Translations under genes and position numbers: made by a program
Notes under the pieces: generated by a model
What the model was told of the DNA's origin: nothing
Databases searched by the model: none
The model's input: only the letters and a program-made list of their open reading frames with translations
Shown: positions 26,064 through 35,701 of the stretch, in pieces
Layout: the number at the start of each line of letters is the position of its first letter
Numbering within the stretch: position 1 is the stretch's first letter
NCBI GenBank assembly: GCA_964544055.1
Contig: CAZJAA010000019.1
Coordinates: 1-57,815, forward strand
DNA: 57,815 nucleotides
Source of the DNA: SIG299 sp964544055
GTDB taxonomy: Bacteria; Bacillota; Clostridia; Lachnospirales; Lachnospiraceae
Direction of reading: 5' to 3'

Positions 26064-27141
26064 TTCGACTTATAACCTCTTTAATAAATTCATTCCATTT
26101 ATCAAATACACTCTTATGCGTATGTGTTTCTAAAATCTTTGAAGCATTCTTTCCCATTCGCTCTGCCTCACCAGAATTATTCAACATATATTGCATTTTT
26201 AAAGCCATGTCCTCCACCTGATTAAATGGTGTAACCAGCCCATTCTTTCCATCTTCAATCAATTCACCAACTGCTCCCGGCCTCCAGTCGGTGGATATAC
26301 ACGGAAGTCCTAATGCCATTGCTTCAATAAGTGTGTTTGGCATACCTTCATAATCTGAAGATAATACAAACAATGCAGCATTATAAATGCAATCATGAAT
26401 ATCCTTCCTAGCTCCCTTTAAAAAAACTTTGTCATGAAGGTTATTAGCATCAATCAGTTTCTGCAGTTCAGCACGCAATCCTCCCTCTCCATATATTTCT
26501 AATATATAGTCAGGAAGCTGATCTGCAATATGTGCAAATGCCTTAATTAGTAACGAAAAGTTCTTCTGTTCATGCAGTCTTCCTACTCCGACAATTCTTT
26601 TTTCACGTTCTATATTCGGAGATAAATCATAGCTACAGTTAATCGCAACAGAATTATGAATAATCGTTGATTTCTTCCTAACCGATTCTCTAAAATAATT
26701 TCTTGCCACCTCAGTCTGGAATACAAATCCATCTATTCTTGGCAAAACTATTCTTCGTACCAATCCAAGTAACCCTGTATATTCTATATCTCCCGGATCA
26801 CCTCTCTCTGAATAAATTATTTTTCCAGTAATACTTTTTTTCATCATGGCAGAAAGATATACCGATTGAAGATTGTAATGTATGGTTACTTCCGGAGTAA
26901 TTTTTTTATACATTCTTTTAATGGCTTTATATCGTCCAATAATAGGATGTATCCCTTCTTTATCGGCTTCGGTCAAGTCATGCGCAATTACCTTATCTGA
27001 AAGCTCATACCTAATATCATTTCCTGCAATCAGAAACAAATGCACTTCATTATTTCGATTTGCTAATTCATTTGCAAGCATAAGCATTTGCCTTTGAGCA
27101 CCGCCTTCTCCACTCACATAACCCACACATACTATTTTCAT
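26056..27141 (-). CDS. Glycosyltransferase family 4
   Basis: GT-B enzyme of 361 residues. ATG 27141 follows GAGG at good spacing and gives the usual beginning MKIVCVGYVSGEGGAQRQML (glycine-rich acceptor loop). The C-terminal nucleotide-sugar domain has VGRLHEQKNFSLLIKAF near residue 190, VFLKGARKDIHDCIYNAALF, and SSDYEGMPNTLIEAMALGLP with the E-x7-E motif. It would add a hexose-type sugar to the lipid-linked repeat at the cytoplasmic membrane face. Eight-base overlap with the polymerase gene. Donor and acceptor are not deducible. Confidence 0.92.
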   Translation of the reverse strand: MKIVCVGYVSGEGGAQRQMLMLANELANRNNEVHLFLIAGNDIRYELSDKVIAHDLTEADKEGIHPIIGRYKAIKRMYKKITPEVTIHYNLQSVYLSAMMKKSITGKIIYSERGDPGDIEYTGLLGLVRRIVLPRIDGFVFQTEVARNYFRESVRKKSTIIHNSVAINCSYDLSPNIEREKRIVGVGRLHEQKNFSLLIKAFAHIADQLPDYILEIYGEGGLRAELQKLIDANNLHDKVFLKGARKDIHDCIYNAALFVLSSDYEGMPNTLIEAMALGLPCISTDWRPGAVGELIEDGKNGLVTPFNQVEDMALKMQYMLNNSGEAERMGKNASKILETHTHKSVFDKWNEFIKEVISRNE

Positions 27142-27151
27142 CCTGATTACC

Positions 27152-27636
27152 TCATCGTTCAATAATCTTTGCAGGTGCTCCAACTGCAGTGGCTCCTTCC
27201 GGAATATCACACACAACTACTGCATTTGCACCAATTTTTGCGTTTTTTCCTATATGTACATTTTTAAGAATAACTGCTCCCGCTCCAATCATTACACCAT
27301 CCTCAATTACGGTTGTCTTGTTTTTATCCTCCTCAGCAATTGTAACATGCTGATATATCTGCACATTTTTCCAATTTTAACATTATGAGCAATTATTATT
27401 CCAGACAACCCATGGGGCAATATCAGTGGTGAAGCAATCTGACAACATGGATTTTTTATGCTAAGTCCTGTAGTACTACAAAATTTGGCCTCAGTATGTC
27501 TCAAAAGGACAAGACGTATTGCTGACAATCCCCCCCCCGAAACAGAATGCGCTTGAACATAATTTCTTCTTTTCCAGTACAACTCCTCAGCAAAACGTTT
27601 TTCATAGGCATATCTAAATCTGTTAATCAACTTCAT
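27152..27636 (-). pseudogene. Serine acetyltransferase-like hexapeptide acetyltransferase, frameshifted
   Basis: The start is ATG 27636 behind GGAGAAG. Frame one encodes FAEELYWKRRNYVQAHSVSG to ILPHGLSGIIIAHNVKIGK; frame two resumes at VQIYQHVTIAEEDKNKTTVI and ends DIPEGATAVGAPAKIIER, a clear left-handed beta-helix. One A is missing in the run at 27366-27370; restored, the protein would have 161 residues, right for the family. A nine-base G tract (27538-27530, minus strand) lies in the coding region and is itself in frame. In the cluster it would acetylate a sugar or serine. It could be phase-variable, truly broken, or a sequencing error. Confidence 0.8.
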
Positions 27637-27684
27637 TTTTTCTTCTCCGAGGTTCAAATAATCTGTCAATATTTTACAGGTGTC

Positions 27685-28650
27685 TTACCCAACTAACTTA
27701 CTATGAACATATGCTAAAACTTTCATTATATAAATCGTTCTAAATCTTGCTGCCATAAGAAAAGCATATTTTGCTTTTCCTAAATTTTTCACATTCTCAC
27801 ATTTCCACCATTCAGAATATTTCTTTTCATATTCATCAATATAATTTCTAATCGTTTTATTACTTTTCCCTGCCTTGCACATCATAAGCAATACACCATA
27901 TAACAGGTCTGGCACTGATTTTTCTTTCAATTCCCGTGGGTATTTCTTGCCCAATTCTTTTTCCAAAATTGAAAATGCCTGTATCATATCACTTTCATCT
28001 AAGTTCTTATTATTTGAAAGTGATGTACTACGTTGGTAATAATAGTACAAAGGCTCTGCTAAATAATATGCACTTCCACAGGCTTCAATGGCACGTATTA
28101 CAAACGCTACATCTTCACATCTTCTTAAATGCGGAAATCTTATATTCTTCTCCCTGCAATCGGCAAGTTTGTAAAACTTGCCGATTGTATGATTTCTTAC
28201 ATAAATCATACATTCGGCAACAGTCACTAAACCGCCATTTTCTTTATACATTGACCGTGCCACAGACCTTTTATGATCTTTTTGGATATAGTAATCATAA
28301 ATAACACAATGGACATCTTTTTCTTTCAAAACATTTTCTATTTTTTCAAGAAAATCATTGCTTACCCAGTCATCGTTATCAATAAAGGTCAACCAGTCGC
28401 CTGAAGCCTTATCCATACCAATATTCCTTGCAATTCCTGGTCCTGCATTGCAAGGAGTCTGGCAAACTGTTATATTTAATCCAGAGAGAGACACATATTC
28501 GTTAAGTTTCTTATACGAATCATCAGATGAACAGTCATCCACTATAATCACTTCAAAGTCTTTATATGTCTGATTTTTCAGCGAAATAAAATATCTTTCC
28601 ATCAAATCAAAAGAATTGTACATTGGTGTTATTATCGAATACTTTGGCAC
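27685..28650 (-). CDS. Glycosyltransferase family 2
   Basis: GT-A enzyme of 321 residues. Begins MPKYSIITPMYNSFDLMERY; nucleotide-binding VIIVDDCSSDDS at about 34-45, GPGIARNIGMDKASGDWLTF with the metal-binding DNDD near residue 92, and RCEDVAFVIRAIEACG near 178 for the catalytic ED. The C-terminal ~70 residues are basic and amphipathic, as for membrane association. The gene abuts the beta-propeller gene with no gap, so the two are probably translated together. It adds a sugar to the repeat unit; specificity unknown. Confidence 0.92.
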   Translation of the reverse strand: MPKYSIITPMYNSFDLMERYFISLKNQTYKDFEVIIVDDCSSDDSYKKLNEYVSLSGLNITVCQTPCNAGPGIARNIGMDKASGDWLTFIDNDDWVSNDFLEKIENVLKEKDVHCVIYDYYIQKDHKRSVARSMYKENGGLVTVAECMIYVRNHTIGKFYKLADCREKNIRFPHLRRCEDVAFVIRAIEACGSAYYLAEPLYYYYQRSTSLSNNKNLDESDMIQAFSILEKELGKKYPRELKEKSVPDLLYGVLLMMCKAGKSNKTIRNYIDEYEKKYSEWWKCENVKNLGKAKYAFLMAARFRTIYIMKVLAYVHSKLVG

Positions 28651-29913
28651 TTATTTTACCTCCACATAATACAATCCCCTATGCCCTTCAAACACAGAGT
28701 CAAAGCAAACTTTCTTCCCATCTCTGCTCCATCTTGGATGCAAGTCACACCGGGTATCATTATCATATTTGAATGGTGCAAACACCCGAGCAATTACTTT
28801 TGCATGCTTTGCTTCTATATCGTTATCTCTTATAAGCTTAATATCCGCTATTCTGGCTCTGTTAGGATAAGAGTCCGTCACAACAAGTGTTTCATCCATA
28901 GGAGAATAACTTGGATGTCCGTCATTCGTATACTTTGCCCACAAATGTATATACTCCTGAGTCTTATCTTTCATTAAATAATATCCAGGACCGCCATTCT
29001 TCTTATTTTCATAGGCTATAATCTCGTTATCATTTTTCCAATAGCAGTGACTTACCATATCGTCATCTGACAATATATACATATCTGTTCCATCTACATT
29101 ACAAGTCACAAGTCTGGTATACTTTCTCTGACCATTGAACCAACGATAAAGAACCATAAATCGTTTACCGTTTGGGCTTAACATCAAATGATTTACCTTA
29201 TGCACCGAACCATTTTCTAACATTTCATTTCTTGGCTGAAAACTCGCAAAATCAGTGTATTTCAAAATTGGAACAACTTCTCCTGTTTCTAAATCAATCT
29301 TCCAAATACAGTCTGCATCCGGCAAAGCAACTCCTTTGGTAATCTCATCCACGTTGTAATAACCATAGCCAGGACGAAGATTATATAAACGACTAAAATC
29401 CAAAGTCAGTGCTGTTTTTCCATCCTGTGATACGGTGTATACCGGTGCACAAATCACTTTTTCCATACCTGTTTCTATATCTAAAATCACAGATACATAG
29501 GCTTCATCTCTATAATCATTATAAATAATCCGCTTTGTATAATCCGAACCTAGCCACTGAAGCATACAAGACTGCTGCACATTCCACGCACTGGTTTCTG
29601 CAATCTTCTGAACCGCATTACCTTTTTGCGTATCTATCAGTAAAATATCTGCCTTGCTCCTCGGCGAAACATCTGACCATGTATCATCTGCTCTAAGGCA
29701 CAGCATAAACCGCCCAGAAGCATCCCATGGCGACTTATCATAATAGCCAAAGAAATATTCTTTTCCATCCTCTGGAGAAACCCTGACAATATCACCTTCT
29801 GATTTAATCTTTGGCGAAATTGCATACATTCCCAGCTGATATACACGTTTAATAACCTTCTTTGCCGCTGGAAACTTGTTTAACTGATAATTAATTTTTT
29901 GCTCTATACTCAT
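28651..29913 (-). CDS. Cytoplasmic beta-propeller protein of the exopolysaccharide cluster
   Basis: Protein of 420 residues without signal peptide. After a helical N-terminus (about 1-35) it consists of WD/PD40-like repeats: EYFFGYYDKSPWDASGRFML, HKVNHLMLSPNGKRFMVLYR, DGHPSYSPMDETLVVTDSYP and CDLHPRWSRDGKKVCFDSVF. The repeats resemble TolB and oligogalacturonate-lyase propellers. Similar proteins occur in capsule clusters of Firmicutes, where the role is unknown; a scaffold or glycan-binding job is possible. It lies directly between two GT2 genes. A lyase activity cannot be claimed from sequence. Confidence 0.7.
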   Translation of the reverse strand: MSIEQKINYQLNKFPAAKKVIKRVYQLGMYAISPKIKSEGDIVRVSPEDGKEYFFGYYDKSPWDASGRFMLCLRADDTWSDVSPRSKADILLIDTQKGNAVQKIAETSAWNVQQSCMLQWLGSDYTKRIIYNDYRDEAYVSVILDIETGMEKVICAPVYTVSQDGKTALTLDFSRLYNLRPGYGYYNVDEITKGVALPDADCIWKIDLETGEVVPILKYTDFASFQPRNEMLENGSVHKVNHLMLSPNGKRFMVLYRWFNGQRKYTRLVTCNVDGTDMYILSDDDMVSHCYWKNDNEIIAYENKKNGGPGYYLMKDKTQEYIHLWAKYTNDGHPSYSPMDETLVVTDSYPNRARIADIKLIRDNDIEAKHAKVIARVFAPFKYDNDTRCDLHPRWSRDGKKVCFDSVFEGHRGLYYVEVK

Positions 29914-29929
29914 AACTGTTTTCCCTAAA

Positions 29930-30748
29930 TTATTTTCTCAAAAATTTTTTATACACCCAATGTTGCACCTTTACCGGCATCAAAAACATACCAGTCTGTG
30001 CAACAGTCACCACAATATAATCCGCCATGGAAGCATAACCCATTTTCCAAAACCTCTTTATCGTATCAATATAGCTTTTTGTGTTTTCCCAGCTTTTACG
30101 CCTTTTGGCAAGGTCATCATTGGAACGAAAATACAACAATGATTCACCAATATTTTGTGCTTTACAGCCGCCATATAGCATCCGTCCAAACAAATCCACA
30201 TCCTGATTTCTTCTTAAATCGGAATAGCCTTGATGTTCCAACACCTTGCTCTTGCGGTACATCACTACCGGATGATTAAATGCACTTCTTTTCTTAGCAA
30301 AACCGTATATTTCTTCATGTTTTACAGGAACTGCCCGAACAGACACAACTTCATCCGGCGTAGAACAAAACTCATCTACCCATGCTCCGACAATGGATAA
30401 CTCTGGATTTTTTTCAAAGACCTTCAACTGCTTTTCGCATCTTTCCGGTTTTGATATATCATCTGTGTCCATTCTGGCAACCAGTTCATTTCTGCACGCC
30501 TTAAGTCCATTATTCAGTGCCAAACCCAAGCCAAGATTTTTTTCATTGACTACAATCTGAAATAATTCTGGATATTTAGTAACATACTCTTTTATCACCA
30601 AATGCAGTTCTTCGGTAAGTGGTCCATCTTCCACAATAACAATCTCATCTGGAGCAACAGTTTGGGATAACATACTGTCAATTGCCAAACGAAGGTATTC
30701 TGGGTTTTCTTTTTTATATAAGGATATCAATACGCTATATTTTTCCAT
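29930..30748 (-). CDS. Glycosyltransferase family 2 (AmsE/WfgS-like)
   Basis: GT-A enzyme of 272 residues. MEKYSVLISLYKKENPEYLR, IVIVEDGPLTEEL near residue 38, NLGLGLALNNGLKACRNELV with the metal-binding DTDD near residue 94, and YSDLRRNQDVDLFGRMLYGG near 175 place it with capsule glycosyltransferases such as AmsE. The gene begins 14 bases inside the end of the sugar transferase gene, indicating that its product acts just after the initiating enzyme. Probably the second sugar of the repeat unit, which is inference from position. Confidence 0.92.
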   Translation of the reverse strand: MEKYSVLISLYKKENPEYLRLAIDSMLSQTVAPDEIVIVEDGPLTEELHLVIKEYVTKYPELFQIVVNEKNLGLGLALNNGLKACRNELVARMDTDDISKPERCEKQLKVFEKNPELSIVGAWVDEFCSTPDEVVSVRAVPVKHEEIYGFAKKRSAFNHPVVMYRKSKVLEHQGYSDLRRNQDVDLFGRMLYGGCKAQNIGESLLYFRSNDDLAKRRKSWENTKSYIDTIKRFWKMGYASMADYIVVTVAQTGMFLMPVKVQHWVYKKFLRK

Positions 30749-31445
30749 GTTTCGTTAACAATTCCTTTGCTTCCTCTTGTTTCGCATCATAAGTTTCTTG
30801 TTCTACTTTCCCTTCCATCATCAGCCAATCTCCAAAATCCATATCCGAAACAGTACCCTTGCGGACAGTATCACTACGTTTTAAAACCTTGCCAACAGTT
30901 TGCAGGATTATTTTTATATCACCAATAAACGTAATGCCGTTATTTATGTATTCCAAATCATATGCAAACTTCTGCTCCCAAGTAATATTGTTTCTTCCGT
31001 TTACCTGTGCAAGTCCGGTAAGCCCCGGCCTTACAACATGGCGCTTTCTCTGTTCTTCCGTCATAAATACCATGTCCCTGACAAGCTGCGGTCTGGGGCC
31101 GACAATTGCCATATCGCCAATAAAAATATTCATCAGTTCAGGCAATTCATCCAATGACGTCGAGCGAAGAAATTTTCCGTATCGATTCAGTCTGACATCA
31201 TCAGGAAACAAGTTGCCGTCCTTGTCTTTTGCATTGGACATAGTGCGAAACTTGATAAGCTTAAAAATCTTCTCTTTTCCTGTTTTCTTGTCGATTTTGC
31301 CAGGGCGTAACTGTGTAAAGAACGGATTGCCATTCATAGCAATTACACCAGCAATCATCAAAATCAAAAGAATCGGTGACAGTACAATCAGTGCAATCAA
31401 TGACAAAACAAGGTCAAACACTCTCTTAAAAAAATTTGCATACAT
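30735..31445 (-). CDS. Initiating sugar-phosphate transferase (polyprenol-P sugar transferase, PglC/WcaJ-C-terminal type)
   Basis: Monotopic phosphoglycosyl transferase of 236 residues that starts repeat-unit assembly by moving a sugar phosphate to undecaprenyl phosphate. It has a single N-terminal membrane helix (about 10-35), then KLIKFRTM, LRSTSLDELPELMNIFIGDM with the catalytic Asp-Glu dyad, AIVGPRPQL and RPGLTGLAQVNGRN. It lacks the four-helix N-terminal domain of long WbaP/WcaJ enzymes. The ~40-residue C-terminal tail beyond the domain is acidic. Given the aminotransferase next door, the sugar may be a diamino- or amino-deoxyhexose. Second gene of the cluster core. Confidence 0.93.
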   Translation of the reverse strand: MYANFFKRVFDLVLSLIALIVLSPILLILMIAGVIAMNGNPFFTQLRPGKIDKKTGKEKIFKLIKFRTMSNAKDKDGNLFPDDVRLNRYGKFLRSTSLDELPELMNIFIGDMAIVGPRPQLVRDMVFMTEEQRKRHVVRPGLTGLAQVNGRNNITWEQKFAYDLEYINNGITFIGDIKIILQTVGKVLKRSDTVRKGTVSDMDFGDWLMMEGKVEQETYDAKQEEAKELLTKHGKI

Positions 31446-31469
31446 AATATGTAAACCTCAAATTCGTTA

Positions 31470-32756
31470 TTATTCAAAACAGTTTCTGACAATCTCTATC
31501 ACCTTGTCCTGTTCTTCTGCTGTCATCTTATTATCACTTGGCAGACATAAGCCGCATTCAAAAATATCTGCTCCAACATCCAGCGGCTTTCCATCACTGC
31601 CAACACTTCCACCGCTAATGTACGCATTGGTTTTTGCCCTTCCGTTGCCATCCCTTGTAATAAACGCATGGTTACGGTACATTGGCTGCATATGCATTGG
31701 TTTCCAGATTGGCCTACCCTCTGCATTGCAGGCAGCAAGTGTTTCCAAAATCTCCGTCGGACAGGTTTTTCCTGCTTCCTTTATGTATAAGGCATTGGAA
31801 TCATCCCTTACCTGCTTACACATGGCTTCTTTATCAATTACCATAGCTGACAGCCAGTAGTTTGGCTCACTGTCCTCCGTAATTGGGTTCATTGTCACAG
31901 GCAAATCTTTGAATCCCTCTTTATAACGTTCATAAACAGCCTTTTTCTGTGCAATGTGTTCTTCCAGATGTGGGTACTGCCCACGGATTACACCAGCAAC
32001 CACATTGCTCATACGGTAGTTGTAACCGACTTCTTCATGCTGATACCATGGTGCATTTTCTCTTGCTTGAGTTGACAATTTACGAGCTTTGTTTGCTACC
32101 TCAATATCATTAGTCAGCAAACAGCCACCTGCCGAACCAGTGATGATTTTATTTCCGTTATAGCTGACCGCAGAGTAAGCTCCAAAGGAACCGCACTGTT
32201 TTCCATGTAGTGTCGCACCCATAGCTTCCGCTGCATCTTCAATGAGCAGTGCGCCATGCTTTTCACAGATTTCTTTGATTAAATCGATTCGTCCTGGAAA
32301 ACCATACAGCTCCGCACAGACTACCAGCTTGACTTCCGGATACAGTTCAAATGCTTTTTCCAAAGCCACGGGATCCATGTTCCATGACTCGGCTTCTGTG
32401 TCAATAAACACAGGAATGCCGCCCTCGTACACCACAGGATTTAATGTGGCATCAAACGTCATATCCGAACAAAATACTCTTTTCCCTTCCAAGGCTCCAT
32501 GACTGATATCCGGCTTTCCGTACAGCTTTTCCCCTGCTACCTTTACACACAGATGAAGTGCTGCCGTACAGGAGGACAGGGCAACCGCATACTTCATTTC
32601 TGCCTTTTGTGCTGCAATCCGCTCCACCTCATTGATATTTTCACCAACCGTAGACATCCAGTTGGTTTCGTAGGCTTCTGTCATATATTTCAGTTCTTCA
32701 CCATGCATGGTAGGGGTGGCAAGCCAGACTTTATTTTTAAATTTCTGTAATTCCAT
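31470..32756 (-). CDS. DegT/DnrJ/EryC1/StrS aminotransferase (nucleotide-sugar aminotransferase)
   Basis: PLP-dependent enzyme of 428 residues. The PLP lysine is K203 in SYNGNKIITGSAGG, with the cofactor-binding aspartate D174 in LIEDAAEAMG and SSCTAALHL near 61. N-terminal WLATPTMHGEELKYMTEAYE is typical of PglE/WecE-like enzymes that aminate a 4-keto-6-deoxy nucleotide sugar using glutamate. No dehydratase or N-acetyltransferase gene for the same pathway is intact nearby, except the frameshifted hexapeptide protein. It precedes the initiating transferase by 24 bases, so it probably prepares that enzyme's donor sugar. Confidence 0.93.
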   Translation of the reverse strand: MELQKFKNKVWLATPTMHGEELKYMTEAYETNWMSTVGENINEVERIAAQKAEMKYAVALSSCTAALHLCVKVAGEKLYGKPDISHGALEGKRVFCSDMTFDATLNPVVYEGGIPVFIDTEAESWNMDPVALEKAFELYPEVKLVVCAELYGFPGRIDLIKEICEKHGALLIEDAAEAMGATLHGKQCGSFGAYSAVSYNGNKIITGSAGGCLLTNDIEVANKARKLSTQARENAPWYQHEEVGYNYRMSNVVAGVIRGQYPHLEEHIAQKKAVYERYKEGFKDLPVTMNPITEDSEPNYWLSAMVIDKEAMCKQVRDDSNALYIKEAGKTCPTEILETLAACNAEGRPIWKPMHMQPMYRNHAFITRDGNGRAKTNAYISGGSVGSDGKPLDVGADIFECGLCLPSDNKMTAEEQDKVIEIVRNCFE

Positions 32757-32879
32757 TTTTTTTGCCTTTCCGTTTTACACCTGTTTGCTTTTTATTTTCC
32801 GGCACTGCAACCATCTACTTAATACTTCAAAATTCAGCATCTAAATTACGCTTTTCTTACACATCACAATGTAGAATAA
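32757..32879. other. Short spacer upstream of the aminotransferase
   Basis: 123 bases, AT-rich, with no hairpin or promoter that I can defend. Confidence 0.3.
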
Positions 32880-33869
32880 TTACTTTTCCAGATAATCCGT
32901 CCAGCTGTTTATAAACTCCGCATTCCAAATCCATCCCTTACTTTCACCACGGTTCTGATAAACTCCGGTAGAAATATAAGTACTTGCATACTCTGTCGGA
33001 AGCTCTGTTTTATAAAGAAAATAGTTTTCTTTCTGATATAGTTCGTAATCCGTTTCTGTCAAATAATAACCGAAATAGTCTCTTCCATATTCTTTTCTGT
33101 GTTCCGGCAGTTTATCCTCTTGATAAGTTCTGATAAAAAAAGGAATTTCCGGTTTCTGTTCCATGGTTCCAAACAAAGAAAAATTGAAAATGCAATACAG
33201 TTCTTTGTTGTACTCATAAATCCAGCATTCTTTCTCCATGCTGTATGCCAGAATACTTCCTTTTTCAACTGCCTCCATAAATTCTGCATTCTTTACTTCT
33301 GGTGCCACATAGTCCAGTGGATTATAGGAATATAATTCTCCGTTATAAAAATATTTTCCTGTGCTAACCTTTTCTTTTTTCTCTATCCATTCTGTAGTGT
33401 CTTCTGTTTTCTGCTCCGATTCGTGTTGCAAAGCTAAAAAAATCTCATAACATACATCTTCTTTCAGCTTTTTTTTCCACTTTCCAGTAAATCCAAGTAC
33501 ATCATATTGTTCATAAAAACTTGAATTGCTTTTTTCAACATCTGTCAACGTTGTTGGAACAAAAATTTCTTCTGTACCGTCAGAAGGTTGAAACAGTAAT
33601 TTTATGTTATTACATTTCAGATAACGTTTTGCTACTAAACCAGAAAACGTAATAGCACTACCTTCTTCTTTCAAATCATCAAAATGATATAAAACATCAT
33701 AGTCAACACTAGCCTTTAGGTTTTGAAATTCTTTTTCTTCTCTTGATATAACAATGCGTGATTTTGAATAACTATATAACATTATCAACACCAGCATACT
33801 TCCACAAAAAAACAATACCTGTTTCCAATTACTGTTTTGCAACCTTTCAAAAAAACCGTTTTTTTTCAT
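32880..33869 (-). CDS. Membrane-anchored extracellular protein of unknown function
   Basis: Protein of 329 residues. A short cytoplasmic start (MKKNGFFERLQNSNWKQ) precedes one transmembrane helix at about 18-36 (VLFFCGSMLVLIMLYSY). The remaining ~290 residues should lie outside; they are rich in tyrosine, glutamate and lysine with few cysteines, and have no catalytic motif I recognise. The end YASTYISTGVYQNRGESKGW has a compact aromatic pattern. It is the first gene at the head of the exopolysaccharide cluster on the same strand, so a role in export, chain handling or surface attachment is possible. ATG 33869 follows GAGGAAAGAGG. Confidence 0.6.
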   Translation of the reverse strand: MKKNGFFERLQNSNWKQVLFFCGSMLVLIMLYSYSKSRIVISREEKEFQNLKASVDYDVLYHFDDLKEEGSAITFSGLVAKRYLKCNNIKLLFQPSDGTEEIFVPTTLTDVEKSNSSFYEQYDVLGFTGKWKKKLKEDVCYEIFLALQHESEQKTEDTTEWIEKKEKVSTGKYFYNGELYSYNPLDYVAPEVKNAEFMEAVEKGSILAYSMEKECWIYEYNKELYCIFNFSLFGTMEQKPEIPFFIRTYQEDKLPEHRKEYGRDYFGYYLTETDYELYQKENYFLYKTELPTEYASTYISTGVYQNRGESKGWIWNAEFINSWTDYLEK

Positions 33870-34070
33870 TAAATTCCTCTTTCCTCATGTTTTAATCATT
33901 TTTATATCCTGTTCTAACTTTGTAAGCTGCATGAAAAAAATGTTTGATTTCATTTAATCCTTTATTAAAACGCATCGTTGCTTTTTATTATATAACAACT
34001 CATCTAATTTGTAAATCTTAAAAAAAACAAATTTATGTTATTATCAAACAATTTTCCCCCCTCTACACAA
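33870..34070. other. AT-rich spacer upstream of the cluster
   Basis: About 200 bases without genes. It probably carries the cluster promoter: a TATAAA-like element lies on the minus strand near 33903, but no reliable -35 is seen. Confidence 0.35.
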
Positions 34071-34098
34071 CAAACGGAGCCATTCAAGGCTCCGTTTG
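34071..34098. terminator. Terminator-like hairpin after the chemoreceptor gene
   Basis: CAAACGGAGCC-ATTCAA-GGCTCCGTTTG forms a perfect eleven-pair stem, 25 bases beyond the chemoreceptor stop. The following U-run is short and interrupted. Confidence 0.65.
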
Positions 34099-34122
34099 TT
34101 TCCGCATTTCCGCACAATACAA

Positions 34123-35640
34123 TTACTGGTTGCTTCGCATTTCCGTATCTGCAATGCTGACAAGGCGGGCAGCTACCTGTTCTACGCCAAGAAATGCCTG
34201 TTCTACTTCTTCCGTTACGCATTTCTGGCGTTTTCCCTGTTCCACTACCTGTCCGGTCTGTTTTCGTATGCTTTCTACAAGCTCTTGCAGGCGTCCGGAC
34301 GTTTCGCCAAGCTTATGTGCAAAATTCTCTGTTTCTTCGCTTGCACGAAATACTTCCATAGCCATTTTCTGTGACTCTGTCTGCATTTCGCCAATTCGGC
34401 CCGCTTCTTCTTTTGCGCCGTTAATCTGACCAAGGCCTTCTTCTACCGATACAACGTTTTTCTTATTTGCCGACTGCACTTTTTCAAGCAGCTCTTCAAT
34501 GTTTGTGATAATGCCTGTAATGGAATCGCTTGCTTTTTTTGAATTTTCTGCAAGGATGCGGACTTCTTCGGCAACTACAGCAAAGCCTCTGCCGTGTTCT
34601 CCGGCTCTTGCTGCTTCAATACTTGCATTTAAGGCAAGCAGATTGGTCTGGGAGGTGATGCTTCCAATGGTCTGGGCAAACTCAGCGACCTCGTCCATGG
34701 CATTTTTTAACCCGCCAATGGAGGTTTCTGTTTCGCCTGCCATATCACGCATTTTTTCCATGCTTGTTGCGGTTTCTGTCATGTATGTAATATATCCGCC
34801 AAGCTTTTCGTTGGTCTCCTGCGCAATTGCAACCATCTGTTTACTCTGTTCACGGATACTTTCTGCATTGATCAATGCCGTTTTTGTTTCCTTATTCAAT
34901 TCTTCAGCCAGGCGTTCGTTGCTGTCACAGTCTTGCAAGGACTGTTCTGCTGCCTGCGTAATCTGCTCATTGGTTGCCTGAAAATGAGTGATGTTCTGCT
35001 TGAAGCTTTCGGTTTCCGTGCGAAGTTCTGCGGATGCCTGACCACATTCTGAAACAAGAACTGCAACTTTTTGGGTGTCATTCAGATTTTCCAGTACTCT
35101 TCTTGCACCTTCTGCAATTTTTACGCAGGCAAGCGCCATAACGAGGGTTTCAATCAGAAAGCCCATGCTTCTGCTGACAAACCATGTAAAGTTGGTGTCA
35201 AATTCAATTTGTTTTACGCCCTGTGAACGTAAAAAGAGCGAAAGAACAAGAAATAAGTAGCTAAATACTGCGGTTTGAATCGTAAGCTTTTTGTCATAAT
35301 AAAAAATGCTGAATACCATTGGCAGTGCGTAGGTCATATAAATACCAATCGTCGCATTACTTGCCATAATTGTTAATAGGCCGCAAAGTGCAACCAGAAC
35401 AATGTATTTTAAAATTCTGGTCGGAACACCGGCTTTATAGGCTACCGTAGGACCCATGGTAACTATAACGCCAATTGCAGTCATTATCAGCAAATCTGAG
35501 ATTTGGGACTGGAACAAACCAACGAGGGAAAAAATCATAATTGCCGGAAATGCCAGTATCAACCAGCGCAATATTTTTATCATATTTCTGGTTACGTTCT
35601 TTTCATTTTCGTAAAAAAACTGGCTATCTTTGTTTTCCAT
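34123..35640 (-). CDS. Methyl-accepting chemotaxis protein, multi-pass, no periplasmic sensor
   Basis: Protein of 505 residues. Residues ~20-185 hold about six hydrophobic helices (LRWLILAFPAIMIFSLVGLF, then LLIMTAIGVIVTMG and more), with no large extracellular loop and no obvious HAMP domain. The cytoplasmic part is a coiled coil with the conserved hairpin tip QTNLLALNASIEAARAGEHG and RGFAVVAEEVRILAENSKKA near residue 325. It should signal through CheW/CheA. Sensing may occur within the membrane or in the cytoplasm. ATG 35640 follows GGGAGG. Single gene with its own terminator; the second chemoreceptor-like gene is at 56.9 kb. Confidence 0.9.
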   Translation of the reverse strand: MENKDSQFFYENEKNVTRNMIKILRWLILAFPAIMIFSLVGLFQSQISDLLIMTAIGVIVTMGPTVAYKAGVPTRILKYIVLVALCGLLTIMASNATIGIYMTYALPMVFSIFYYDKKLTIQTAVFSYLFLVLSLFLRSQGVKQIEFDTNFTWFVSRSMGFLIETLVMALACVKIAEGARRVLENLNDTQKVAVLVSECGQASAELRTETESFKQNITHFQATNEQITQAAEQSLQDCDSNERLAEELNKETKTALINAESIREQSKQMVAIAQETNEKLGGYITYMTETATSMEKMRDMAGETETSIGGLKNAMDEVAEFAQTIGSITSQTNLLALNASIEAARAGEHGRGFAVVAEEVRILAENSKKASDSITGIITNIEELLEKVQSANKKNVVSVEEGLGQINGAKEEAGRIGEMQTESQKMAMEVFRASEETENFAHKLGETSGRLQELVESIRKQTGQVVEQGKRQKCVTEEVEQAFLGVEQVAARLVSIADTEMRSNQ

Positions 35641-35701
35641 AAAACGGTACCTCCCATACTTTGTGTTTTCTTATAAGTTTCATTTTAACAGTATTTTTTA
35701 C

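Noticed and set aside
27360..27375. Programmed ribosomal frameshift in the acetyltransferase
   Set aside because: Only five A in a context that does not form a standard slippery heptamer, and no downstream stem was found; a simple deletion is likelier.
30859..31860. Long plus-strand frame opposite the sugar transferase and aminotransferase
   Set aside because: Antisense shadow of two clear genes; no start signal.
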